The notes beneath the pieces were generated by a model that saw only the letters and a program-made list of their open reading frames with translations, did not search any database and was not told the DNA's origin. A DNA stretch of 55,071 nucleotides from JBGTFE01 sp041747435 (GTDB taxonomy: Bacteria > Acidobacteriota > Blastocatellia > Pyrinomonadales > Pyrinomonadaceae): positions 1-55,071 of the forward strand of contig JBGTFE010000026.1 in the NCBI GenBank assembly GCA_041747435.1. Reading direction: 5' to 3'. The translations under genes and the position numbers were made by a program. Below are positions 34,730-44,090 of this stretch, piece by piece. Position 1 is the stretch's first letter, and every line of letters begins with the position of its first letter.

Positions 34730-37315
34730 CTAGCGCTCATGCGTCGCCGCTATTTCATCAACCGACCGCGGATTTTCCAGAGCCGATAGATCGCCTGCGT
34801 CTTCGCCGAGATATGCCGAGCGGATGACGCGGCGCATCACTTTGGCGTTGCGTGTTTTCGGCAGGGCGGAAACGATGTGAATGCGTGACGGCGCGAGCGG
34901 TTTGCCCATGTCTTTGGCGACGACGGCTTTGAGTTCATCTTCTAATGGAACGCGGACGCCCTCGTCCGCAATCGCAGCTTGCTGCGAAGCACTTGAAAAC
35001 CTCCATTCCTCCGGCGAATCACAAAGTCCCGCTTTGACTGGATTATTTTCAATATAACGCACCGTTTCGGCAAAATGATCTGCGTCGCGGATATACCGGT
35101 CGAAGTAGTCCGGCTGCCAAAACGAACCTTTCTGACCGAGCGTTTTGTTGATCTTATGCGCCGAAACGCCCTTGATGGTCTTGATTACTTCAGACAAACT
35201 ACTGCCTTCGTTGAGCTTCAAGAGCAGGTGAACGTGATTTGGCATTATTACCCAGCTTATTACGCGACAGCTTTTTTGATGCTCGTTGAGAATGGTTTCC
35301 TGCACGATCTCCGCTATCGCCGGATCTTTTAAATAACATTCACCGGCACCTTTATCGAGATAGTCTTCCACTCTTTCCCGATACTCTTTTGAGGGCTCGG
35401 AGAGTTTCTCATTTTCGATCTCGCGCTTTAGCTGTGAAAGAATTTCCTGCGGAAGCGAGTCAGCAAGCCGGAATGTTACGAACTGCGTGACAGAACCGTC
35501 GTAGTGCGGCAAGTAACCGCGTTCGTGCCAGCCTTTGCGTGCTTCGCCCGCATTGCGGACGAGGGCGTCCGCGCTCCGTAGAACAACAAACGCGACCATT
35601 GCCGTTCCCTTAATTTCGTCGGGAATGCCGATGACGGCGGCTTCTGCCACGCGCTCATCGCCGACCAAAAGCGATTCGACTTCCGCCGGTCCGACTCGTT
35701 TTCCGGCGACCTTTAGAGTGTCGTCGCTTCTGCCGAGAATAAAATAATGACCATCTTTATCGCGCATCGCAAAATCGCCGTGAACCCAGATGTTTTCAAA
35801 ACGCGACCAGTAAGTTTCCAAATATCTTTCCTTTTCCTTCCAGAAACCGCGAGCCATTCCGATCCAGGGTTTTTTGATCGCCAGTTCGCCGACTTCGCCT
35901 GCCGTAACGGAATTTCCTTCTTCGTCCAAAATATCAACGTCCATGCCCGGACACGGCGCGGAAAAGCCGCATGGTTTGATCGGCACAAGCGGATTGTTCA
36001 TCAAAATCCCGCCGGAGATTTCCGTGCCGCCGGAATAATTTATGATGGGCAATTTCGAATCGCCGACTTTTTCAAACAGCCACCACCACGGCGCGGGATT
36101 CCACGGCTCGCCCGTCGAAGCAAATGCGCGAAGTGCGGAAAGATCGTGTTTTTTCGGCAGATCGTCGCCGTGCGTGGCGAGTGAACGGATGAGCGTCGGC
36201 GAGATTCCCAAAATTTCGACTTTATGTTTCGCGGCAAATTCCCACATTCTATCGGCTTTGGGAAAATCGGGCGCGCCGTCGTAGATGCAAATCGTCGCGC
36301 CGTTAATCAGTGCGCCATAGATCAGCCACGGTCCCATCATCCAGCCGATGTCGGTCAGCCACGAAATGCGCGTTCGCTTACCGACATCCGTGCCGAACGC
36401 CATATCCTGCGCCGCTTTGATCGGAAAACTCGCGTGCGTGTGCGCGATGCCTTTCGGCTTGCCGGTCGTGCCGGAGGTGTAAAGAATAATCAGCGGGTCT
36501 TCGGCGAGAGTCGGTTCCACGCCGAGCAGATCGAGATGTTTTCGTCCCAAATGAATGAGGTCGACCCAATCGGCGAACAAGTCGCTTTCGGGAACCGTAA
36601 ACCGCGGATCGACGCGCGAAACAACAAAGACATTTTTGATCGACGGACAATTGGCGACCGCCTCTTCGGCGACGGAAAATGCATCGATAAACTTGCCGCG
36701 GCGTGGAAAACCGTCGCACGTAAAAAGCGCTTTTGCGCCGACAGCGTTTAAGCGCGATTCGATAGCGGAAACGCCGTAGCCCGAAAAAACAGGAACCGCG
36801 ATCGCGCCGATCCGGGCAATGGCAAGCAGCGCGATCACTGTTTCCGCCATCATCGAAAGGTGAATTCCAACCGCGTCGCCTTTTCCGAGACCGCTCGCTC
36901 GAAGCCCGGCGGCGCAGAGTTGGACGGAATCGAACAACTGACTGTACGTCCAATGTTCGAGCCTGCCCGTCTCGCCTTCCCAAATGATCGCCGGCTGCAT
37001 TTCCATTTTTTCCGTCTGCCAGCGGTCAACGCACGCCGCGACGACATTGAATCCGGCGTCCTCGCACCAGCGCGGAAATTCGACTCCGTCCGACATATCG
37101 AGAAGTTTGGTATAAGGCGGATCGAATTGTACATCCAAAAATTTGAAAACTTCTTCCGTAAATTTCTCGACGTCGTTTATTGAAAATTCATAAAGTTCGT
37201 CAAAGGTGGAAACTCCGACCTGCTTCATAAATTTCGTGAGCTGCGCTTTTCTGACGACTTTTTCCGAAGGCTTCCACGCAATCGGCTGATCTTCCAGAAG
37301 GTTTGTATCGTGCAT
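34730..37315 (-). CDS. AMP-forming CoA synthetase with in-frame RAYT insertion
   Basis: Activates acetate or a related acid to acyl-CoA through acyl-AMP. The AMP-binding motif is YTSGTTGKPKG, followed by NYSGGTEISGG, HGDFAMRDKDG and GRSDDTLKVAGKRVGPAE. The normal C-terminal domain starts with VAEAAVIGIPDEIKGTAMVAFVVLRS but stops at about residue 579. Residues about 580-790 are a complete REP-associated tyrosine transposase (GWHERGYLPHYDG, HUH-type motif NHVHLLL, catalytic-Tyr region DYFDRYIRD and YIENNPVKAGLC). The CoA-synthetase sequence then resumes with ELKAVVAKDMGKPL and the PKTRNAKVMRR acylation-lysine motif. Without the insert the protein is about 650 residues, the usual length. Start ATG at 37315 is by family fit. 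Whether it is active is unknown. Confidence 0.9.
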   Translation of the reverse strand: MHDTNLLEDQPIAWKPSEKVVRKAQLTKFMKQVGVSTFDELYEFSINDVEKFTEEVFKFLDVQFDPPYTKLLDMSDGVEFPRWCEDAGFNVVAACVDRWQTEKMEMQPAIIWEGETGRLEHWTYSQLFDSVQLCAAGLRASGLGKGDAVGIHLSMMAETVIALLAIARIGAIAVPVFSGYGVSAIESRLNAVGAKALFTCDGFPRRGKFIDAFSVAEEAVANCPSIKNVFVVSRVDPRFTVPESDLFADWVDLIHLGRKHLDLLGVEPTLAEDPLIILYTSGTTGKPKGIAHTHASFPIKAAQDMAFGTDVGKRTRISWLTDIGWMMGPWLIYGALINGATICIYDGAPDFPKADRMWEFAAKHKVEILGISPTLIRSLATHGDDLPKKHDLSALRAFASTGEPWNPAPWWWLFEKVGDSKLPIINYSGGTEISGGILMNNPLVPIKPCGFSAPCPGMDVDILDEEGNSVTAGEVGELAIKKPWIGMARGFWKEKERYLETYWSRFENIWVHGDFAMRDKDGHYFILGRSDDTLKVAGKRVGPAEVESLLVGDERVAEAAVIGIPDEIKGTAMVAFVVLRSADALVRNAGEARKGWHERGYLPHYDGSVTQFVTFRLADSLPQEILSQLKREIENEKLSEPSKEYRERVEDYLDKGAGECYLKDPAIAEIVQETILNEHQKSCRVISWVIMPNHVHLLLKLNEGSSLSEVIKTIKGVSAHKINKTLGQKGSFWQPDYFDRYIRDADHFAETVRYIENNPVKAGLCDSPEEWRFSSASQQAAIADEGVRVPLEDELKAVVAKDMGKPLAPSRIHIVSALPKTRNAKVMRRVIRSAYLGEDAGDLSALENPRSVDEIAATHER
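34947..35577 (-). mobile_element. RAYT transposase with REP ends inside CoA synthetase
   Basis: The 631-bp element is bounded by family A REP sequences: 34947-34970 on the left and 35552-35577 on the right, inverted to each other (GCGGACGAGGGCGTCCGCG core). The transposase reads in the same strand and frame as the host gene. It has no start codon of its own in that frame: the ATG in the right REP is in another frame. So it would be made only as part of the CoA-synthetase polypeptide. Solo copies of the same REP type are at 16635 and 51419. Confidence 0.9.
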
Positions 37316-37455
37316 AGTTTTGCTATTTGAAAAATTAACCGATATTTTATAACACAAAGTTATTGCGAGAAAATTCATCTGAATCTTTGCGAACTTTGCG
37401 CCTTTGCGCGAAGCTGATTTTCACGCGTAGCTCGCCAAGAACGCCAAGGAAATAT

Positions 37456-38244
37456 ATGAGCGAAAAACCTTTCGAAATCCAATTACCCGCAAATCTTTTT
37501 CAGGGAAAAACAGCCGTCATCACGGGTGCAAGCCGTGGCGTCGGGCGCGCTACCGCGTTGCGATTGGCACAGGCGGGCGCAAATATCGTCGTAAATTTTC
37601 TGAGCGCGGAAGACAAGGCAAAAAATGTCGTCGAGTTATGCAAAGAGAAAGGCGCATCCGCAATCGCCGTTCAGGGCGACGTTTCCGTTTGGAGCGAAGC
37701 GCAAAACGTAGCGCATAAGGCTTTGGAGGAATTCGCGTCGATCGATCTGCTTGTTCTAAACGCAGGAATTTGGGAAGGCGCGCCGATCGAGGAAATGTCC
37801 GAAGAGGTTTGGAACAAAGTTTTGAACACGAACCTGAAAGCGGCTTGGGCGATGACAAAAGCCTGCGTTCCGGCGATGCGAAAGGCGGACGCGGGCGCGA
37901 TCGTAATGGTTTCTTCGACCGCAGGGCAGCGCGGCGAAGCGAATTATTCAAATTACGCCGCGTCAAAAGGCGGGCAGATCAGCTTTACAAAAGCGCTCGC
38001 GTGCGAGCTTGCACCCAAGATTCGCGTCAACGCCGTCGCGCCCGGCTGGATCGAAACCGCGATGGTTCGTCCGGTTTTTGAAGACGAAAAATACAAGCAA
38101 AGCGTTATAGATTCGATCCCGTTAAAACGCGTCGCGACGACCGACGACGTCGCGCTTTCGATCTGCTTTCTGCTCTCCGACTGGTCGCGCCACATCACCG
38201 GCGAAATTCTCAACATCAACGGCGGCGCTGTGCTTTGCGGTTAA
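37456..38244 (+). CDS. SDR family oxidoreductase (FabG-like)
   Basis: A 262-residue classical short-chain dehydrogenase using NAD(P)H. The cofactor motif TGASRGVGRA is at about residues 24-33, NAG lies in LVLNAGIWEG, and the catalytic Ser and Tyr-x-x-x-Lys in VSSTAGQRG and YAASKGG. The C-terminal ITGEILNINGGAVLCG is typical of 3-oxoacyl-ACP reductase-like proteins. AAGGAA sits 4 bp before the ATG at 37456; a longer frame from 37363 is rejected. Divergent from the CoA synthetase gene. The substrate is unknown. Confidence 0.9.
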   Translation: MSEKPFEIQLPANLFQGKTAVITGASRGVGRATALRLAQAGANIVVNFLSAEDKAKNVVELCKEKGASAIAVQGDVSVWSEAQNVAHKALEEFASIDLLVLNAGIWEGAPIEEMSEEVWNKVLNTNLKAAWAMTKACVPAMRKADAGAIVMVSSTAGQRGEANYSNYAASKGGQISFTKALACELAPKIRVNAVAPGWIETAMVRPVFEDEKYKQSVIDSIPLKRVATTDDVALSICFLLSDWSRHITGEILNINGGAVLCG

Positions 38245-38373
38245 AAATTTACAGGGATAGCAGGATAGACAGGGATAAAACTAGAATTAATCCATTTCAT
38301 CCTCTTCAGCCCTGTTAATTTTCCTTACGCCTTTGCTTCATTTGCCGTTTTAATTTAACTTTACAAATTAGTT

Positions 38374-39744
38374 GTGACCAACAAGAAAAATCCGACGGTG
38401 ATGAAGTTTGGCGGAACTTCGGTGCAGGACGCCGAGGCTTTTGCGCGCGCGGCGGAAATTATCGCGGGCGAGCGCGAAAATTCGCCGGTTGTCGTGACTT
38501 CGGCGATGGCACTCTTTACGGACGCTCTGCTCGCGGCGTTTGAAACTGCAAAACGCGGCGAGGTCGAAGACGCGATTCTCTCGCTCGAAACGCATTTTGT
38601 ACGACATAAATCGGTTGCGCGCGAACTTTTAAACGACGTGCAGCAAAAGCTTTTTCAGGTCGAGCTCGATTTTGCGAACGAAGAATTGAGCGATCTGCTG
38701 ATGCGCGTTCAGCGCCGTTCGCTTCCGCTCCAAATGCTCAAAGACGCGATCGTTTCTTATGGCGAACAGCTTTCGTCGCGCTTGCTCGCGGAGGTTTGCA
38801 GCGCGAAGAATTTGAAAGCGCGACAGATGGATTCGCGCCGTTTGATCGTGACTGACGATGAATACGGCTCGGCAACGCCGATCTGGGACGAAACCGAAAA
38901 ACTCATGAAATTGGAATTGCAACCGCTGATCGAATCAGGCGAAATTCCGATCATGGGCGGTTTTATTGCGGCAAGCCGCGGCGGCGAAACGACAACGCTC
39001 GGGCGCGGCGGTTCGGACCATTCGGCGGCGCTCGTCGGTGCGGCTTTGAACGCGAGAGAAATTCAAATTTGGACGGACGTGACCGGCGTTTTAACGTGCG
39101 ATCCGCGGATTTGCCCGGAAGCGCGAACGCTGCGAACGCTTTCTTACGAAGAAGCCGCCGAGCTTGCGTATTTCGGCGCGAAAGTCTTGCATCCGAAAAC
39201 GATCCAGCCCGCCGTCGATCTGCAAATTCCGGTGCGCGTCTGCAATTCGCACCAACCGGCGGAACGCGGCACGATGATCTTGCCGTCAGCGCAATCGACA
39301 CCGCGAAAAGTAAAGTCGATCGCATATAAAAAAGGCATAACGATTTTGCACATTACGTCGGCGCGAATGCTCGGTGCGTTCGGTTTTATGAGCGCGATCT
39401 TTCAAATTTTTGAGCGTCATCGCACGGTCGTCGATGTCGTCACGACTTCGGAAGTTTCCGTAAGCTTAACGCTCGATAACACCGATTCGCTCGAAGCCGT
39501 GATAAAAGATCTCGAGCGCATCGGAAAGGTCGAGATCGAGCCGAATCAAGCGGTCGTTTGCGTCGTCGGAAGCGGTTTGCGCGATACCGCTGGCGTTGCG
39601 GCGCAGATCTTTGCGGCGATCGCGGATTTCAATATCTCGCTCATTTCGCACGGCGCTTCGAGCGTGAATATGACGTTTGTTGTCAAGGAAGATGCCGCGG
39701 CTGATGTGATAAAAAGATTGCACGATGAGTTTTTCGCAGCATAA
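38374..39744 (+). CDS. lysC: aspartate kinase
   Basis: Phosphorylates aspartate at the head of the lysine/threonine/methionine pathway. The kinase domain has VMKFGGTSVQDAE, GRGGSDHSAALVGAAL and the WTDVTGVLTCDPR substrate region. The C-terminal 130 residues hold two ACT domains (ILHITSARMLGAFGFMSAIF, VCVVGSGLRDTAGVAAQIF), suggesting feedback control by lysine or threonine. The start is GTG at 38374; the ATG at 38401 is an alternative. It leads the DAP/lysine gene run. Confidence 0.94.
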   Translation: MTNKKNPTVMKFGGTSVQDAEAFARAAEIIAGERENSPVVVTSAMALFTDALLAAFETAKRGEVEDAILSLETHFVRHKSVARELLNDVQQKLFQVELDFANEELSDLLMRVQRRSLPLQMLKDAIVSYGEQLSSRLLAEVCSAKNLKARQMDSRRLIVTDDEYGSATPIWDETEKLMKLELQPLIESGEIPIMGGFIAASRGGETTTLGRGGSDHSAALVGAALNAREIQIWTDVTGVLTCDPRICPEARTLRTLSYEEAAELAYFGAKVLHPKTIQPAVDLQIPVRVCNSHQPAERGTMILPSAQSTPRKVKSIAYKKGITILHITSARMLGAFGFMSAIFQIFERHRTVVDVVTTSEVSVSLTLDNTDSLEAVIKDLERIGKVEIEPNQAVVCVVGSGLRDTAGVAAQIFAAIADFNISLISHGASSVNMTFVVKEDAAADVIKRLHDEFFAA

Positions 39745-39780
39745 GTATGTTTGTCATACGTTTCTCAAAGAGGAAAAAGC

Positions 39781-40806
39781 ATGAACTACAAAACATTATC
39801 GTACGGAGTTTGTCTCATTTGGATTTCCTGCCTTTGCGCCACTTTTTCATTTTCACAGCAACGGGCGGGATTTGTGTTTCCAGAGCCCGCGATGGAATTT
39901 ACAGTTATGTTTCCTACTATACCGAAAATTGAAAACGTATACGCTAATGACGGAACGGGAAAATCGGCGGAAGTCACTTTGAGTGATTGTTTTTTACGCG
40001 CCGAGCTTTTGACTATGAATTCGGAGCAAGCGACAAATGCATCGCGACTTACGGATGAGCAATTAGCAGGAATAGCTTTGGCATATGGAAATGCAAACGG
40101 TTTATCGAACGCGACCGTAAAAACGGGAAGCAATGATTTAGGTAAATTCGCTCGGCTACGCGGATATAAAACCGTAGCCAACGTACCCGCTACTTTTGAA
40201 ACAATGTTTATTTATGGCAGAAAAGAGGCAATCACATTAACGGTTGGTGGTAAGTCGAGTAGTTTCCCGCAAAAAGCTATTACAGATTTTTTTAATTCGG
40301 TCAAAACAGCTGTAAAGTCAGTTACACCGAAAAAGATTGACATAGCCATCACGGGCACTCAAATCGTTTTAAACAAGACGCCGATTAAGCTTCCTGCTGA
40401 AAGAAATGCCTTGTTTGAAATTCTAGGACAACCAGATCGTCGCTCTGACAAGTTGAATACTATTTATACCTGGGATGGATTGGGGTTGATTGCCTACGAA
40501 AGAAAAAACCAAGCAAAAGTTCACCAATTGAGTGTTGTAGTTAATAACTCCGACATGAATTACGAATTTTGGTCTCGAGCAAGTTTTTCGGGTGTTCTCA
40601 CAATCGATGGCGCGATCCTTACAAGAAATTCCACAACCGATAGTATTAACAAAACCAAGAAAGGTTCTCCTTTTGTTAAAGTTCCCGGGTTACCGTTTAT
40701 CACAGAACTTGTCCATAGCGATCTCACAATTAGTATTGGACGAGCTTTGACTTATGAATACAGCGAGTTCGGTAAAATTGTCGAAATTTCGCTCGAGGCA
40801 AAATGA
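39781..40806 (+). CDS. exported hypothetical protein
   Basis: A 341-residue protein with a signal peptide (about 25 residues, LIWISCLCATFSFSQ). The mature part is beta-rich. The middle (ITGTQIVLNKTPIKLPAERN then ALFEILGQPDRRSDKLNTIY) looks like a C-terminal domain seen in other uncharacterised exported proteins. AGAGGA lies upstream of the ATG at 39781. AT-rich codon use contrasts with the flanking lysC and dapE-like genes, so it may be an insertion in the operon. Confidence 0.7.
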   Translation: MNYKTLSYGVCLIWISCLCATFSFSQQRAGFVFPEPAMEFTVMFPTIPKIENVYANDGTGKSAEVTLSDCFLRAELLTMNSEQATNASRLTDEQLAGIALAYGNANGLSNATVKTGSNDLGKFARLRGYKTVANVPATFETMFIYGRKEAITLTVGGKSSSFPQKAITDFFNSVKTAVKSVTPKKIDIAITGTQIVLNKTPIKLPAERNALFEILGQPDRRSDKLNTIYTWDGLGLIAYERKNQAKVHQLSVVVNNSDMNYEFWSRASFSGVLTIDGAILTRNSTTDSINKTKKGSPFVKVPGLPFITELVHSDLTISIGRALTYEYSEFGKIVEISLEAK

Positions 40807-40816
40807 TATAAATGGA

Positions 40817-41812
40817 ATGAACCTTTTTGAATTAACAACCGAATTGATGAAAATTCCGTCGCTCTCGGGCGAGGAAGAAGCGGTCGGATTTTTTCTGCGC
40901 GATCATCTCGAAGCGCTAGGCTGGACGGTCGAGCTGCAAGCCGTCTCAGGCAATCAAAACAACGTCATCGCTTATTTAAATTCGACGCCGCGCGTTTTTC
41001 TTTCGACGCATATGGACACCGTTCCGCCGTTTATCGCGCCGACGGAAGACGACGAGAAAATTTACGGTCGCGGCGCGTGCGATGCTAAAGGGATCATTGC
41101 TTCGCAAATTTTTGCGGCGGAAGAATTGCGAAAACAGGGAATTGAAGACATCGGGCTGCTTTACACGGTCGAAGAAGAGCAGTCTTCGGCGGGCGCGAAA
41201 GCTGCAAATCTTCATCCGCTTGCGGCAAAATGCGAATTTATGATCAACGGCGAGCCGACCGACAATGATCTCGCTATCGGTTCAAAAGGCTCGCTTCGGT
41301 TTTTGGTTAAAACGCTCGGCAAAGCGGCGCACTCGGCTTATCCCGAAATGGGCGAATCGGCGATAGAAAAGCTTCTCGATATTTTGAACGACATTCGCCA
41401 AATCGAATTTCCAAACGACGAATTCTTTGGCGAAACAACAGTAAATATCGGCACGATCAGCGGCGGAAACGGACTGAATATTGTTCCTGCCCGTGCCGAA
41501 GCGGGAATTTTGATCCGCCTCACGACGAAAAAAGAGCCGATCTGGGAAATTTTGGAGAAAACGGTCGGCGAACGCGGCGAGCTTGAGCTTTTATCGGTCA
41601 GCGAGCCGGTAAAAATGCTCGAAGTCGCAGGTTTTGATCAAAAAGTTGTGCGTTTTACGACCGACATTCCGCATCTTCCAAATTGGGGAACGCCGCTGCT
41701 TCTCGGCGCGGGCTCGATCCTCGACGCGCATACGTCGCACGAATTTGTACTAAAAAAAGATCTGAAGAAATCTGTCGACCTGTATGTTAATTTGGTAAAA
41801 AAATTATTATGA
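40817..41812 (+). CDS. M20 family deacylase, DapE/ArgE-like
   Basis: Zinc-dependent aminoacylase of the M20 family. Metal ligands are seen in STHMDTVPPF (His, Asp), GRGACDAKG (bridging Asp), VEEEQSSAG (Glu pair) and near the C-terminus HTSHEF. In this DAP cluster it most likely hydrolyses N-succinyl-LL-DAP, but it could act on acetylated lysine or ornithine. The stop overlaps the dapB start (ATGA). Start ATG at 40817; the frame extends to 40754 without support. Confidence 0.82.
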   Translation: MNLFELTTELMKIPSLSGEEEAVGFFLRDHLEALGWTVELQAVSGNQNNVIAYLNSTPRVFLSTHMDTVPPFIAPTEDDEKIYGRGACDAKGIIASQIFAAEELRKQGIEDIGLLYTVEEEQSSAGAKAANLHPLAAKCEFMINGEPTDNDLAIGSKGSLRFLVKTLGKAAHSAYPEMGESAIEKLLDILNDIRQIEFPNDEFFGETTVNIGTISGGNGLNIVPARAEAGILIRLTTKKEPIWEILEKTVGERGELELLSVSEPVKMLEVAGFDQKVVRFTTDIPHLPNWGTPLLLGAGSILDAHTSHEFVLKKDLKKSVDLYVNLVKKLL

Positions 41813-42507
41813 AAATTGCTTTGATCGGTTTTGGTGCGATGGGGAAACTCATCGAAACACTTGCCAAAAATCAAAATCACGAAATCGTTCTGATCGTTGA
41901 CGACGCGGACGCAAATCTTACCGCTGCGGAATTGGCAGAAAAACTGAAAGGCGCGGATGTGGTGATCGATTTTTCGGTGGCGGAAGCGGTTCGGAGAAAC
42001 GTCGAAGCTTGCGTTTCGGCAAATATTCCGTTGGTTGAAGGCACGACGGGCTGGAACGCCGAGCGCGCAGAAATTGAAAAATTCATCAAAGAAAATGACG
42101 GCGCGTTTGTCTTTGGCGCAAACTTTTCGGTCGGCGTGAACTTGTTTTATCGCATCGCGGATTTTGCGTCGGAACTTTTTTCAAAATTTGATGATTACGG
42201 AGTTTTTATCGAGGAGCGGCATCATAAACGCAAAAAAGACTCGCCGAGCGGAACGGCTTTGAAATTGAAAGATATTGTTTCTGAACATATCAAAAAAGAT
42301 CTTTCGGTATCATCGACCCGCGCCGGCAATATTCCCGGAACTCACATCATCGGATTTGACGGAACTGCCGACACGGTTGAATTAATTCACACGGCGCGTT
42401 CGCGCGAAGGCTTTGCGGCAGGCGCAATTCTGGCGGCGGAATGGATCGTCGGGCGCAAAGGTTTTTTTGAATTTGCGGACGTAATGGGCGAGATCTTGAA
42501 GCGGTAG
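41809..42507 (+). CDS. dapB: 4-hydroxy-tetrahydrodipicolinate reductase
   Basis: Reduces hydroxytetrahydrodipicolinate with NAD(P)H on the way to DAP and lysine. The nucleotide motif is LIGFGAMGK at the N-terminus. The catalytic region EERHHKRKKDSPSGTA is complete. At 232 residues it is a short form of the family (often 240-270). Overlaps the preceding M20 gene. Confidence 0.94.
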   Translation: MKIALIGFGAMGKLIETLAKNQNHEIVLIVDDADANLTAAELAEKLKGADVVIDFSVAEAVRRNVEACVSANIPLVEGTTGWNAERAEIEKFIKENDGAFVFGANFSVGVNLFYRIADFASELFSKFDDYGVFIEERHHKRKKDSPSGTALKLKDIVSEHIKKDLSVSSTRAGNIPGTHIIGFDGTADTVELIHTARSREGFAAGAILAAEWIVGRKGFFEFADVMGEILKR

Positions 42508-42509
42508 TC

Positions 42510-43127
42510 TTAGAGATTTTTATCAATAAACTCCGACGGATCAAGCCAGCCTTTTCTTTCTGCCGAATATCCCGCGCCTGCCTGATTCCACATCGGACAA
42601 TTTTCTTCGCGCAATTCAAAATGCAGATGACACAGATATCTGCCATCGGCGTTGCCGATCGTGCCGATCTGTTCCCGAAAATTTACTTCGCCCGAAGTTT
42701 TTAGAATCTTTTGCAAATGTCCGTAAAGCGTCTGCACCTTTTTGCCGTCGGGCAGAATATGTTCGATGATGACTACGTTTCCCCAACCCGTTCCGGCATT
42801 TTCGGCATAAACGACGCGTCCGTTTGCCGCCGCGTAAACCGCTTCGCCGCAATCGGAATTTCCGCCTGAATTTTTGTTGCAATCTTCGCCGAGATGGTTG
42901 TTCACGCCGAAATCCTGCGCATTAAACCAATCCTCTTTCGAGTCTTTCGCCTGCGTTACTGTTTCAGTTTTTCCTATAGGGTAAGCGAATTTTTCGGCAA
43001 TGATCTTTGCGGTCGAATTTGAATTCGTACCGATCGTATCCGTTTGCGCGTCGGACCAACTGCAGGCGAATTGCAGGCTGAAAAAGGCGACGAGGGAAAC
43101 AAAAGATATAAACTTTTTCGGATTCAT
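42510..43127 (-). CDS. M23 family metallopeptidase, exported
   Basis: A 205-residue LytM-type peptidase acting on peptidoglycan cross-links. Signal peptide FISFVSLVAFFSLQFACSW with a possible lipobox Cys. Zinc ligands are in NNHLGEDCN (His, Asp) and HLHFELRE (His-x-His). The gene is in opposite orientation inside the DAP operon, convergent with dapB and divergent from dapA. DAP is a cell wall component, but a functional link is speculation. ATG at 43127 gives the better signal peptide; 43154 is possible. Confidence 0.88.
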   Translation of the reverse strand: MNPKKFISFVSLVAFFSLQFACSWSDAQTDTIGTNSNSTAKIIAEKFAYPIGKTETVTQAKDSKEDWFNAQDFGVNNHLGEDCNKNSGGNSDCGEAVYAAANGRVVYAENAGTGWGNVVIIEHILPDGKKVQTLYGHLQKILKTSGEVNFREQIGTIGNADGRYLCHLHFELREENCPMWNQAGAGYSAERKGWLDPSEFIDKNL

Positions 43128-43193
43128 TTTTGTAACTGTGGCAAGTAAAGACATATACTCTACGCATCATTATACCGAAAGTTTGGGAAAATT

Positions 43194-44090
43194 ATGACGA
43201 TAAAATTGGATTGGATGCGCGGCTGCGCGACGGCTCTGGTGACGCCGTTCAAAAAGGACGGCTCAATCGATAGCGACACGTTTCGGGCGCTTGTTGAACG
43301 GCAAATTAAGAATGGAGTAAAGCTGCTCGTGCCGTGCGGAACGACCGGCGAAAGCGTGACGATGTCTGAAGGCGAACGGCTTCATGTTATCAAAATGACG
43401 GTCGAAGTCGCGCACAATAAAGCGAAAGTTATCGCCGGAACTGGAAGCAACAACACCGCCGCGACGATCGAATTTACGCGAAAAGCGCGCGAAGCCGGCG
43501 CCGACGCCGCGCTTGTTGTCGCGCCGTATTACAACAAGCCGACGCAGGAAGGAATGCTCGCGCATTTCGGTGAGATCGCAAAATCCGTCAAAAAATTTCC
43601 GCTCGTGCTTTACAATGTGCCGGGCAGAACGTCATCGAATATTTCAGCCGAAACGACGCTGAAACTCGCCGAAAAATACGAAAACATCGTGGCGACCAAG
43701 GAAGCTTCGGGGAATTTCTCGCAGATCATGGAAATTATCGCGATGCGTCCGAAAAATTTCAAAGTTCTTTCCGGCGATGATATGACGACATTGCCTTTGA
43801 TCGCGGTCGGCGCGGATGGACTTGTTTCCGTCTGCTCGAACGAAATTCCGAAAGAAACCGCTGCAATGGTCGAAAAAGCATTGAGCGGCGCTTGGACGGC
43901 GGCGCGGAAAATTCATTACCAAATTCTGCCGCTGATGGAAGCGAATTTTATCGAAGCGTCGCCGGCGCCGTGCAAATTTGTGATGAAGGAAATGAATTTG
44001 CTGGAAGAAAATCTGCGGCTGCCGCTTGTACCCGTTACCGAGCCGACGCGGAAGAAATTAAAAGAGATTTTGAAAGATTTGGAAAAATGA
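43194..44090 (+). CDS. dapA: 4-hydroxy-tetrahydrodipicolinate synthase
   Basis: Condenses pyruvate and aspartate semialdehyde in lysine synthesis. The Schiff-base lysine is Lys169 in VATKEASGN, the catalytic Tyr140 is in LYNVPGRTSSN, and VPCGTTGES is the substrate loop. (beta/alpha)8 barrel of normal length (298). Start overlaps nothing; its stop overlaps the dapD start (ATGA). Confidence 0.96.
   Translation: MTIKLDWMRGCATALVTPFKKDGSIDSDTFRALVERQIKNGVKLLVPCGTTGESVTMSEGERLHVIKMTVEVAHNKAKVIAGTGSNNTAATIEFTRKAREAGADAALVVAPYYNKPTQEGMLAHFGEIAKSVKKFPLVLYNVPGRTSSNISAETTLKLAEKYENIVATKEASGNFSQIMEIIAMRPKNFKVLSGDDMTTLPLIAVGADGLVSVCSNEIPKETAAMVEKALSGAWTAARKIHYQILPLMEANFIEASPAPCKFVMKEMNLLEENLRLPLVPVTEPTRKKLKEILKDLEK

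Noticed and set aside
37377..37452. Repeat-like leader of the SDR gene (TTTGCGCCTTTGCGCG) as a further REPIN
   Set aside because: It has low-complexity internal repeats but no clear inverted arms, and a proper AAGGAA lies before the start.
43892..44086. N-terminal extension of dapD by 65 residues
   Set aside because: It lies entirely within dapA, and the ATG at 44087 matches the family start and overlaps the dapA stop as expected for coupled genes.
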